In this document: positions 1 through 7,049 of the stretch, piece by piece | Layout of the letters: every line of letters begins with the position of its first letter | How positions within the stretch are numbered: position 1 is the stretch's first letter | Assembly (NCBI GenBank): GCA_009777005.1 | Contig: WRMT01000074.1 | Location: forward strand, 1-11,322 | Source: Methanobrevibacter sp. | Lineage (GTDB): Archaea; Methanobacteriota; Methanobacteria; Methanobacteriales; Methanobacteriaceae | Length of the DNA: 11,322 nt | Direction: 5' to 3' | The notes under the pieces: model-generated | What the model saw: the letters and a program-made list of their open reading frames with translations, nothing else | Told to the model about the DNA's origin: nothing | The model's database searches: none | Translations under genes and position numbers: made by a program

Positions 1-15
1 AATTAACGAAAAAAA

Positions 16-73
<58 letters not shown>

Positions 74-196
74 AAAAATGAAATTTAAAGTGATTATAAT
101 GATTATAAGCAAACATTATAGTGGTAAGGTCATGTAAAACTATGAATAACACTATTAAATCCCATTGACAAGATAATAAATTATTAATTATTGATT

Positions 197-1366
197 TTAA
201 CGATGCATGATTGCTTTTTCAAAAATTTTTATGAAGCTATTGAATTTTTTAGTTATAAAATCTCTTGAAAAAATATAGCTTATTAATGGCACCATAATTA
301 TTGTGTAAATTCCAGTTAATAGAGGATCATTAAATATAAATTCCACAGGACTATCAACCCTTAATTTTACAAATACAAATCTAACAATATATAGGTGCAA
401 AATATAAATAGTGAATGAATTTACTCCAAGTTTAGTTAAAAATGTAACTTTGTTAGTCATAAGTTTGTTTACAAATAATGCAGCTATTATCCCTGAAATA
501 ACTGCTATAAATCGTGAAATAATGCCTATTTCAATCGTTAAATCCATAGTCTCATAAGATGAAACAAATTGAACTAACTCATAAGATGATTCAAAATATG
601 TAACACTATCACTAAATATCCACATTATTATTATAAATAATATTAACATGATGAAAACAGATATTTTGTTTCTAAATAGACTCGACAAATTACTATATTT
701 AGCAATTTTTTCATTGAAAGTTTTTTTGTAATCGTTATAATAATACCCAACTAAAAATACGGGTAAATAACCAAAAGTTCTAGCATATCCAAAAAAATCA
801 TCAGGTATTGGCAAAAGACCTATCAGTAATAATGCAAGAATAGATATTGGAAGTATATGTTTTATTTTATCCAGAATAGGAAGAATAAGTCTTATTGTAA
901 ATAGGCTAATTAAAAACCATAGTGCATATGCTGGAACAACAAAAGGATATCTATGGAATGCTCTTCCTAAAACAAAATAGTTAAAAAAAAGCCAGATTAT
1001 AGTGAAAAGAATATAAGGAATAAAAATATTTTTAAATGCTTTAATACCACTATCTTCACTAATTTTTGAAAAATATCCTCCTACAAAGAAAAAAATCGGC
1101 ATGGCAAATATACATAAAAAATTTGCAAGAGTAACATAAATATCCACACCGTTCTCTCGTGAAGGAGATATAACATGTACGAATATGACTATAAGAATAG
1201 CTAAACCTTTTAAATTATCATATTTAGCAACTCTTTTATTGTTAGTTGTTTGATTCTGATTTGTCTTGTAAAATGAAAAAAAACTTAGAAAACATTTTTT
1301 AAGTTTTTCCAGATTGAAATTTTTAGAGCTTGAATTATCTTCATTCATATCTTCAGATGTTTCCAC
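197..1366 (-). CDS. Polytopic membrane acyltransferase (acyltransferase 3 family, fucose 4-O-acetylase-like)
   Basis: The 389-residue protein has about ten hydrophobic segments (roughly residues 53-69, 79-97, 113-131, 146-163, 172-187, 198-209, 234-252, 283-300, 317-332 and 350-367). The family signature starts at residue 45 with RVAKYDNLKG, followed by a conserved His in the first membrane segment (FVH, His64), MPIFFFVGGYFSK at 89-101, ALWFLISLF at 148-156 and YILHLYIVRF at 321-330. Family members transfer acetyl or other acyl groups to sugars of surface glycans from the membrane. Here the substrate is inferred to be the glycerol-phosphate polymer or glycan made by the upstream genes. Residues 1-44 are a polar Ser/Asn-rich extension before the usual family start. 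The start is GTG with GAGGCGG eight nt upstream; an ATG at codon 7 is the alternative. The gene lies 1.1 kb from its nearest neighbour, so it probably has its own promoter. The acyl donor and substrate cannot be read from the sequence. Confidence 0.88.
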   Translation of the reverse strand: METSEDMNEDNSSSKNFNLEKLKKCFLSFFSFYKTNQNQTTNNKRVAKYDNLKGLAILIVIFVHVISPSRENGVDIYVTLANFLCIFAMPIFFFVGGYFSKISEDSGIKAFKNIFIPYILFTIIWLFFNYFVLGRAFHRYPFVVPAYALWFLISLFTIRLILPILDKIKHILPISILALLLIGLLPIPDDFFGYARTFGYLPVFLVGYYYNDYKKTFNEKIAKYSNLSSLFRNKISVFIMLILFIIIMWIFSDSVTYFESSYELVQFVSSYETMDLTIEIGIISRFIAVISGIIAALFVNKLMTNKVTFLTKLGVNSFTIYILHLYIVRFVFVKLRVDSPVEFIFNDPLLTGIYTIIMVPLISYIFSRDFITKKFNSFIKIFEKAIMHR

Positions 1367-1373
1367 AATATTT

Positions 1374-1380
1374 CCGCCTC
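1374..1380 (-). promoter_or_regulatory. Purine-rich ribosome binding site for the acyltransferase
   Basis: The minus strand reads GAGGCGG, with 7 nt (AAATATT) to the GTG start. It supports GTG at 1366 rather than the ATG at codon 7. It only partly matches the methanogen anti-Shine-Dalgarno target GGAGGTGAT. Confidence 0.5.
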
Positions 1381-1395
1381 AAAAGTAGTTTTAAC

Positions 1396-1405
1396 TTATA
1401 TAAAA
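1396..1405 (-). promoter_or_regulatory. Archaeal-type TATA element of the acyltransferase gene
   Basis: The minus strand reads TTTTATATAA, preceded by a purine-rich AAAGA that could serve as BRE. The box ends 29 nt before the GTG start, which by archaeal spacing (start about 26 nt from the TATA centre) predicts a leader of only about 8 nt. TATA-like words are common in DNA this AT-rich, so the support is its position and the adjacent palindrome. Confidence 0.5.
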
Positions 1406-1409
1406 TCTT

Positions 1410-1440
1410 TGTTTAATTATAATACTATAATAATTAAACA
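1410..1440. promoter_or_regulatory. Near-perfect 31-bp palindrome, operator-like
   Basis: The arms TGTTTAATTAT and ATAATTAAACA are perfect reverse complements over 11 bp, and 14 of the 15 base pairs of the whole site match around a central C at 1425. It ends 4 bp before the TATA element at 1396-1405, on the upstream side relative to the acyltransferase gene. This is where an archaeal activator, or a repressor acting at the BRE, would bind a dimeric site. No regulator is encoded in the window. Confidence 0.55.
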
Positions 1441-1655
1441 ATTATTAATATTGTAATTTATTTTATATAAATATTGTTATTAAACATGCGAATGTAAAGT
1501 TTCACGGTATTGTAAAGTATATTTTTGATTTAATGTAAACTTTTTGAAATCATGAAATGAATGTGTTACATTAGATTTTCAAAATAAAATGTTGAATTCG
1601 TTAAAATTAAATTTAAAATTTTTCAATTTAAAAACTGAAAATTGAATCAAAACCA

Positions 1656-1687
1656 TGAAATTTATAATCTCTTAAAAAGAGGTTTCA
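1656..1687. other. Small hairpin
   Basis: CTCTT (1669-1673) and AAGAG (1677-1681) pair across an AAA loop. An outer TGAAA/TTTCA pair (1656-1660, 1683-1687) could extend the stem across an asymmetric internal loop. A second 8-bp stem, TTCAATTT/AAATTGAA, lies just before it at 1622-1646. No poly-T follows in a useful place and no function is assigned. Chance formation in AT-rich DNA is possible. Confidence 0.35.
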
Positions 1688-2164
1688 TTACAAAAATAAT
1701 GGTAAATTTAATTTATTAATTAAATAAAGAATAATTATTAAAAAAATTTATAAAATAAGTTTTTACAAACTTTAATTTTCTTTTAATTAATAATATTAAT
1801 CTTTGTTCATTATTAAAACTAGAATAAATAATTTAAAATTTTCTTGAATTTAGAGTTTTTTAAATTTAATAAATTTATTAATATAGTAGCATACTTATTA
1901 AAATCTTTATTAAAATATTCATAATATTTAATATTAATTAAAAATCAATATAAATATTTTAATTATTAATTAAATAAAAATAATTCATTGATTACTAAAA
2001 TTAACTATTAATATATCATGAAATTTAAATATAAAATTTAATTCCATAGAAACAAAATAAAAATTGAAAATACAAAATATTTAAAATTAATATAAAATAT
2101 TAAAACCGGGAAAAATTCTTAAAAATCAATTAAATAACTTATAAATTATTTAATAAAAGTTAAT

Positions 2165-2350
2165 AATTAAAAATAAGGACAATGAAAATTATAATTAAAA
2201 ATAAGGACAATGAAAATTATAATTAAAACTAAAGATAATAAAAAGTTAATAAATAAAAATAAGGACAATAAAAGTTAATAATTAAAACTAAAGATAATAA
2301 AAAGTTAATAATTAAAACTAAGGATAATAAAAATTATAATTAAAAATATA
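2165..2350. repeat. Imperfect tandem repeat, about 29-nt unit, 6.5 copies
   Basis: Successive units run 2165-2192, 2193-2220, 2221-2250, 2251-2279, 2280-2309 and 2310-2337, then a partial unit to about 2350. They are 28, 28, 30, 29, 30 and 28 nt long. Each starts with AAWTAAAA, has a core TAAGGACAAT or TAAAGATAAT/TAAGGATAAT, and ends in AAAATTAT or AAAAGTTAAT. The first two units are identical. There are no spacers, so it is a minisatellite and not a CRISPR array. It lies 130-320 nt after the stop codon of the fusion gene at 2483, and no frame through it makes a plausible protein. Confidence 0.85.
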
Positions 2351-2482
2351 GCTATTTAAAAAGAAAATAAAAAGAAAAATAAAAATGTTAAAAATTATGT
2401 AAAAACAGGGAAAACCTAATGAAAATATCTTAAATAATAAAATAAGGATTATAAACCCACAATCAAATTATAAAAAATCCAT

Positions 2483-4663
2483 TTATAGGTCAAAAACTTT
2501 TTTAGATATTTTTTCACTAGCATTACCATCATCTAAGTAACAGAATCGGTTATAAAATTCATTGTATTGTTTTTTAAACTCATTAGTAATTTTATCAATA
2601 TTAGCTATAGCTTCAATGATTTCCTCTGTTGTAAATAATAGTGGACCAGGAAGGTCTTTTTTCATGTCAATATAAAAACCTCTTAGTGAAGAAGAATATT
2701 TTTCTAAATCATAGGTGTAAAATAAGATAGGTCTTTTTAAATTGGCAAAGTCAAAGAACACACTAGAATAATCAGTAATTAATATATCGGATATTAAATA
2801 AAGTTCGCCAATATCATCATGATAAGAAACATTAAATGCGAAGTTTTCAAAATCTTTTAAATCTAGTTTATCTGCAATAAAGTAATGGGTTCTAATAAGG
2901 ATTATATATTCATTATCAATATTATTTTTTAGTTTTTCTAAATTTAATTTTAGATTAAATTTATATTGCCCTGATTCATAGTATTCATCATCTCTCCATG
3001 TAGGAGCATATAATATTATTTTTTTATTAAAAGGGAGTTTTAATTTTTTTTTAATAGTATTAATAATCTCAGGATTCTTTTCATATAAAATATCATTTCG
3101 TGGGTACCCATATTCGAGAACTTCACCATCATATGCAAAAACTCTTCGAAATATATCTGTTGAATATTTGTTTGGTGAAACCAAATACTTCCATTGACTT
3201 GCATTAGTAACATAGTGATGTTTTATTTTTGGATCTGCTGAATGGATAGTATCAATATCTAAACCTAGTTTTTTTAAGGGAGTGCCATGCCATGTAGATA
3301 AAATTACTTGATCTTCTCTTTTTCTAAGTCTAAGGGGTTGTCTAAGGTTTATTACCCAATATTTTGACAATGCCATGTAATAATAATATTTTAAAGAGAA
3401 TCTTTTCACAGTTTTTGGTGAGCCTAGTATCTCTTTTTTATTATTTTTATTATTTATAACCCAAATGAATTTAAAATCATTTTTATAATGATTATATAGA
3501 TATTCATAAATATATTTTGGATTATCATTGTAAAATTGCCCTCTAAAACTTTCAAACATTATCATATTATTATTTAAGGTCATTTTATTGAATATACTCA
3601 TATAAATATTTCTATAAATCAAACCTATTCTAGGATGTTTAATAAATCTTCTCAATTTTTTAAAAATTAAACGAAGATATAAATATTTTTTAAGAGATTT
3701 TAGGTCTTTTTTTCTCAAAGCATTTATTTCTCTTTTTTGATACCATTTCATTGACTTTTCATCAAAATTTTTTGAAATATCAGACATCTTTTCAAAGTAT
3801 TCATTTCTCCATTTATCTTCTGGACTTCTTCTGATTTTTGGTGAAAATGTTTTAAAATAATACTTAATCATTTTTTTATCAACTAAGACTTTTAAAGACT
3901 TTTCCTCTCCCATATAATTTAATAAATGATTATAAGATTCCATATATCTTAAGAATTTTTCATCCTTATTTTCTTGATTTAGCGATGGAATATATGGATC
4001 ATCTCTTCTTCTTTTTATATAAAATGCGCTTTTAATACCAGTAATATTAGAAGAAGATTTAATTAAGGGTATAATAAAAGAAAAGTCAGAATTGTGTCTT
4101 AAATTTTCATCAAATGAAATTTCGTTTTTTATTATAAATTCTTTTTTGATTAGGACATTTAATGAGGAAATATTATTTATACCTCCTCCATTGGGAATAA
4201 TTAAGGATATTGGAAAGTTCTCATCTGATATTTTTTTTTCATATTCTTTTAATCTATTTTCATCAAATAGTTTATGGAATGAATCATAGTTGTACCAAGA
4301 AGATATTCTCTTTCCAGCAATCATTTCTAGATTTTCATCACTTTTTGCAATTTTTCCTAGATTATCCAATGTACCTTTGTATAAAAAGTCATCACTATCT
4401 AAAAAATAAATGTACTTTCCATTAGCTATTTTTAACCCTTCATTTCTAGCTTTTGCAACACCAATTTCCTCATTAAAGATTTTTATGTTTAATGGTAAGG
4501 TTTCACTGTAAGTATTAATTAAATCTTCAATGTTTTCTTCAACACCATTTAAAATCAAAATAATTTCATTATTTTCCATTTTTTGATTTTTTAAACTTCT
4601 TAAACATTCGTTTAGATAGATTTTTCCCTTATTAAAAGGAATGATAACACTTATAAAAACCAT
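2483..4663 (-). CDS. Fusion: GT2 glycosyltransferase plus CDP-glycerol glycerophosphotransferase
   Basis: The protein has 726 residues. Residues 1-115 are a GT-A fold family 2 glycosyltransferase: ISVIIPF at the start, GVAKARNEGLKIANGKYIYF, and the metal/nucleotide-binding DSDD at 89-92. HNSDFSF at 190-196 fills the place of the usual acceptor/base motif. A charged linker (about 215-360) leads to a complete CDP-glycerol glycerophosphotransferase domain (about 365-726): NPKYIYEYL at 381-389, WHGTPLKKL at 458-466 (catalytic-type His459), YAPTWRDD at 552-559, RTHY at 591-594 (second His593) and DYSSVFFDF at 631-639. In TagF the two His of these motifs are needed for transfer of glycerol phosphate from CDP-glycerol. 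The C-terminal half closely resembles the gene at 7050-8240. One polypeptide could add a sugar and then a glycerol phosphate to a polymer at the inner face of the membrane (inference). There is no signal peptide or clear membrane segment. The ATG has a GGTGA site 4 nt upstream. Confidence 0.92.
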   Translation of the reverse strand: MVFISVIIPFNKGKIYLNECLRSLKNQKMENNEIILILNGVEENIEDLINTYSETLPLNIKIFNEEIGVAKARNEGLKIANGKYIYFLDSDDFLYKGTLDNLGKIAKSDENLEMIAGKRISSWYNYDSFHKLFDENRLKEYEKKISDENFPISLIIPNGGGINNISSLNVLIKKEFIIKNEISFDENLRHNSDFSFIIPLIKSSSNITGIKSAFYIKRRRDDPYIPSLNQENKDEKFLRYMESYNHLLNYMGEEKSLKVLVDKKMIKYYFKTFSPKIRRSPEDKWRNEYFEKMSDISKNFDEKSMKWYQKREINALRKKDLKSLKKYLYLRLIFKKLRRFIKHPRIGLIYRNIYMSIFNKMTLNNNMIMFESFRGQFYNDNPKYIYEYLYNHYKNDFKFIWVINNKNNKKEILGSPKTVKRFSLKYYYYMALSKYWVINLRQPLRLRKREDQVILSTWHGTPLKKLGLDIDTIHSADPKIKHHYVTNASQWKYLVSPNKYSTDIFRRVFAYDGEVLEYGYPRNDILYEKNPEIINTIKKKLKLPFNKKIILYAPTWRDDEYYESGQYKFNLKLNLEKLKNNIDNEYIILIRTHYFIADKLDLKDFENFAFNVSYHDDIGELYLISDILITDYSSVFFDFANLKRPILFYTYDLEKYSSSLRGFYIDMKKDLPGPLLFTTEEIIEAIANIDKITNEFKKQYNEFYNRFCYLDDGNASEKISKKVFDL

Positions 4664-4667
4664 TCGT

Positions 4668-4672
4668 TCACC
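4668..4672 (-). promoter_or_regulatory. Ribosome binding site GGTGA of the fusion gene
   Basis: The minus strand reads GGTGA, then ACGA, then ATG. The match to the methanogen 16S tail complement (GGAGGTGATC) and the 4-nt spacing fix the start at 4663. The leader must therefore be longer than those inferred for the short-leader promoters elsewhere in the window. Confidence 0.6.
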
Positions 4673-4832
4673 AATATATAAATTTTAATTTTTTTATTTA
4701 ATTTTGATGGTGCCAAAAGTTAAATCGCAAAATATTTAGTATAATATATGTTTCTCAATAATAACCTATATTTCTTAGTTGAAATATATATTTCCCATTT
4801 AAATATGTTTTTTCAATGAAAATATTTAATAA

Positions 4833-4962
4833 TAGTATTCGACAAAACTTTTGAAAATCATAATCTCATTAATTTATCAAATGTTGTTTAATAAAATATG
4901 ATTTAAATGATTTTAAACAAGTTTAAAATAATCTTCATTTTCAAATCAAATATCGAGTACTA
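4833..4962. mobile_element. MITE-like element, copy 1
   Basis: The core at 4835-4960 (126 bp) begins GTATTCGACA and ends with the reverse complement of GTACTCGATA, so the ends are inverted repeats matching at 8 of 10 positions. TA lies directly outside both ends, as left by TA-targeting IS630/Tc1-mariner transposases. It aligns by eye over its whole length with copy 2 at 6840-6978. Shared blocks include ATTAATTTATCAAAT (4868-4882), CTTTTGAAA, TTTTAAACAA and CGAGTACTATAAT. It encodes nothing and would need a transposase in trans. It lies 170 bp before the start of the fusion gene. Confidence 0.65.
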
Positions 4963-5195
4963 TAATAGCTAAAACTTTGGCAGTAGCTAATTTTTAATTT
5001 ATTATAAAGACAATATCCAAAAACTATTTTTTAAAATTTAATAAATACTTTTACAAAAATTATTTATATAAAAAATAAATTTTACTTAAAATAATTGATA
5101 AAAATGTAATACTCAAATTATGTTTTTGAAAATTCTCTAAATGATAATTTTTTTATAATTTTATATAATTATTAATTTAAATCATCCATCTTATT

Positions 5196-5317
5196 ATCTT
5201 TTCTTTAAAAATTTTTTTATAGTTTTGAAAGAAAAGATTGTAATTAATTTTTTGTTAAAAAATTATTTTATTTCCAAAAAATCTATTATTATAATCTTTA
5301 ATTTTTAAAATAAAGAT
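5196..5317. other. Cluster of three hairpins
   Basis: Stem 1 has perfect 11-bp arms ATCTTTTCTTT (5196-5206) and AAAGAAAAGAT (5228-5238). Stem 2 has 9-bp arms TAATTTTTT/AAAAAATTA around a GTT loop (5245-5265). Stem 3 has 7-bp arms ATCTTTA/TAAAGAT (5294-5317). They start about 300 nt after the stop codon of the gene ending at 5619, so they could be a 3' processing or termination region. In sequence this rich in A and T, one or two such stems are expected by chance. Confidence 0.35.
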
Positions 5318-5618
5318 CAATAAGTTTATTATAAATAAAATGTCAGTTATAATTGTTTAAATCTATGATTAAATATCTGAAAAAATTTTAAAACAATATT
5401 ATTACTTCAAAGATTTATTTTCATGACTATAATATTATCTTTTTTTTTTAATGTAGATATTTTAAGAATTATTAATTAATAAATATTTTAGTAATATTAT
5501 AATATATAATAATATATATCTATTAAAATAAAATTTTTTCACTTCTAAAAATTTTCTATTCAAGTAAATATTCAACACAAGTGAACAAATGTCCAAAATA
5601 AAATGATTTTATGAACCA

Positions 5619-6803
5619 CTAATTCATAAATTCATTAAGGATTTTATATAAGTTTTTGGCAGAATTACCATTGCATTCTTTCATATATTTGTCTTTAAAC
5701 ATTTCAATTTTGGAGCCATTACTTTTTTCAACTATTTTTTTAGAAATATCCGTTGTTTCCATGACAATATCTCCAGGAACAAATTGTTCATAGTTGAAAT
5801 ATAAACCTCTAGAATGTTTTTCAAAATCTTTAAGATCATAAGGATAAAATATCATTTTTTTGTTCATTAAGGAGTATTCAAAAATAATTGAAGAATAATC
5901 TGTTATTAGGCAATCTGAAATCAATAACAAAGAATTCAAACTATTAAATGTTGAAAAGTCGTAAATTCTTTTTTTAAAAGAATAGTCCAGTTTTAAATTA
6001 TCCATTGAAAAATTTTTGGAAATAGAAGGGTGTAATCTTAAAACCAAAACATATTCATCATTGAGATACTTTAATAGATTGAATATTTCTAAATTAAGAT
6101 TTAAGCTATCATCTAAGTTCAATTTTTTATTTTTAAATTTCTTTTTAAAAGATTCATCTCTAAAAGTAGGAGCATACAATATTACCTTTTTATTTGAAAG
6201 CTCTGGAAAGAGAGTATAAAATTCACTTTTTTTTGTTTGGATATAATCTTCATTGAAGAAAAAATCTGTTCTAGGACTTCCAATAGGGAATATGTTTTTG
6301 GATTCCAAACCAAATGCAGATTTATATGTTGGAATCATTTTATTTGATCCAACAATCAGATGAGTTTGTTTTGAACTAGATTTATTAGCTAATTTTTTTA
6401 AAATTCCTTTTTCACTATCTAAAACAAATTTTTTCATAGTGCCTGTTCCATGCCATAGCTGAACAACAGCAACACTTTTTTTAAATTTTGTGTAAGCGAA
6501 TGGGAGAAATATATTATCTAAAAGAATTATTTTAGAGCTAGCTACATGGAATGGAGTAAAAATGAAAAAATTAACTAGTTTTTTTATTAATTTTCTATCA
6601 ATATTGAAATCATAAGTGTTTTGTGTTATTTTCTTACAAAATAAGTCAGGATCTTTGGATTTAAAATAATTAAAACTATATAAAACATTTCCTTCCCCAC
6701 TTGTATCATGAGTCATGATTAATAATATTTTTTTTTTATTAATAGGGAATAAATAAAAAATATAATAGAAAATATTGAATATAAAATAACCTAATCTCTT
6801 CAT
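5619..6803 (-). CDS. CDP-glycerol glycerophosphotransferase family protein, divergent member
   Basis: This 394-residue protein has an N-terminal hydrophobic, aromatic stretch (about 4-20) that probably docks on the membrane. The transferase domain carries LWHGTGTMKKF (116-126, His118), GSPRTDFFF (175-183), YAPTFRDE (210-217), RLHPS (256-260, His258), TDYSSIIFEY (301-310) and a closing SRGLYF (331-336). These are the family motifs, and both His needed for catalysis in TagF are present. It differs from its two neighbours: it has WHGTGTMKK in place of WHGTPLKK, keeps the classical RLHP where they have HY, lacks their NPKYIYEYL block, and starts its N-terminal domain with THDTSGEGNV. It probably has another acceptor or role, for example primase versus polymerase; which one cannot be told. 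The start is ATG with only a weak TGAT upstream. A MITE copy ends 36 bp before it, so the promoter is probably in or at the edge of that element. The stop is TAG. Confidence 0.9.
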   Translation of the reverse strand: MKRLGYFIFNIFYYIFYLFPINKKKILLIMTHDTSGEGNVLYSFNYFKSKDPDLFCKKITQNTYDFNIDRKLIKKLVNFFIFTPFHVASSKIILLDNIFLPFAYTKFKKSVAVVQLWHGTGTMKKFVLDSEKGILKKLANKSSSKQTHLIVGSNKMIPTYKSAFGLESKNIFPIGSPRTDFFFNEDYIQTKKSEFYTLFPELSNKKVILYAPTFRDESFKKKFKNKKLNLDDSLNLNLEIFNLLKYLNDEYVLVLRLHPSISKNFSMDNLKLDYSFKKRIYDFSTFNSLNSLLLISDCLITDYSSIIFEYSLMNKKMIFYPYDLKDFEKHSRGLYFNYEQFVPGDIVMETTDISKKIVEKSNGSKIEMFKDKYMKECNGNSAKNLYKILNEFMN

Positions 6804-6839
6804 GATATCATTTAAGTTCTTAGTATTTTTTTGAAAGCA

Positions 6840-6978
6840 TAGTATTCGGCAAAGCTTTTGAAAGTCTCAATCACGATTAATTTATCAAATCTCACTTAAT
6901 AATAATATGAATAATTAATTAAGGGTTTTAAACAATTTTAATAATTATCATCATTTTTAAATCAAATGCCGAGTACTA
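6840..6978. mobile_element. MITE-like element, copy 2
   Basis: The core at 6842-6976 (135 bp) begins GTATTCGGCA and ends with the reverse complement of GTACTCGGCA, so the inverted ends match at 9 of 10 positions. It is again flanked by TA on both sides. It is similar to copy 1 throughout, with small indels in the middle, and shares ATTAATTTATCAAAT at 6876-6890. It fills most of the 246-bp gap between two glycerophosphotransferase genes. Because it ends 36 bp before the start at 6803, it could supply promoter or terminator signals. No coding capacity is seen. Confidence 0.68.
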
Positions 6979-7049
6979 TAATGAGTTTTTTTATATTTAA
7001 CTTTATCCTGATCTATTCTTGTGATAAATTTTTTAACTATATATTTTAT

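Larger units (their letters stand above)
1367..2482. other. 1.1-kb AT-rich gene-free region
   Basis: No convincing coding frame was found on either strand. The region holds the acyltransferase promoter and palindrome (1396-1440), small hairpins at 1622-1646 and 1656-1687, and the tandem repeat at 2165-2350. The rest is almost pure A and T. Its length is unusual between two genes that point the same way and seem to share a pathway. Confidence 0.7.
4664..5618. other. 0.95-kb AT-rich gene-free region carrying a MITE copy
   Basis: No coding frame stands out on either strand. It contains the first copy of the inverted-terminus element (4833-4962), a cluster of hairpins at 5196-5317, a perfect 14-bp palindrome GAAATATATATTTC at 4781-4794, and the promoter of the fusion gene somewhere between about 4690 and 4830. 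The remainder is low-complexity A/T sequence. Confidence 0.7.

Noticed and set aside
2165..2350. CRISPR array
   Set aside because: The units are directly adjacent without unique spacers, they vary in sequence and length, and no cas gene is near.
4092..4425. Two overlapping plus-strand open frames of 65 and 71 codons inside the fusion gene
   Set aside because: They run antisense to a well-supported coding region, have Phe/Ser-rich composition typical of reversed AT-rich codons, and match no family I recognise.
2483..4663. Fusion gene as an assembly error joining two genes
   Set aside because: The frame stays open through a long natural-looking linker, with no internal ribosome binding site and start before the second domain. 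GT2 to glycerophosphotransferase fusions are known in this family.
4674..4683. TTTATATATT as TATA box of the fusion gene
   Set aside because: It ends only 10 nt before the ATG, so transcription would start inside the gene and skip the GGTGA ribosome binding site.
6016..6219. Plus-strand open frame of 67 codons
   Set aside because: It is a shadow on the antisense strand of the glycerophosphotransferase gene at 5619-6803, with no ribosome binding site or domain.
4833..6978. The two similar intergenic sequences as leftovers of tandem gene duplication
   Set aside because: Similarity stops at the TA-flanked inverted ends, the neighbouring DNA does not match, and the two most similar transferase domains are not the ones that both carry it.
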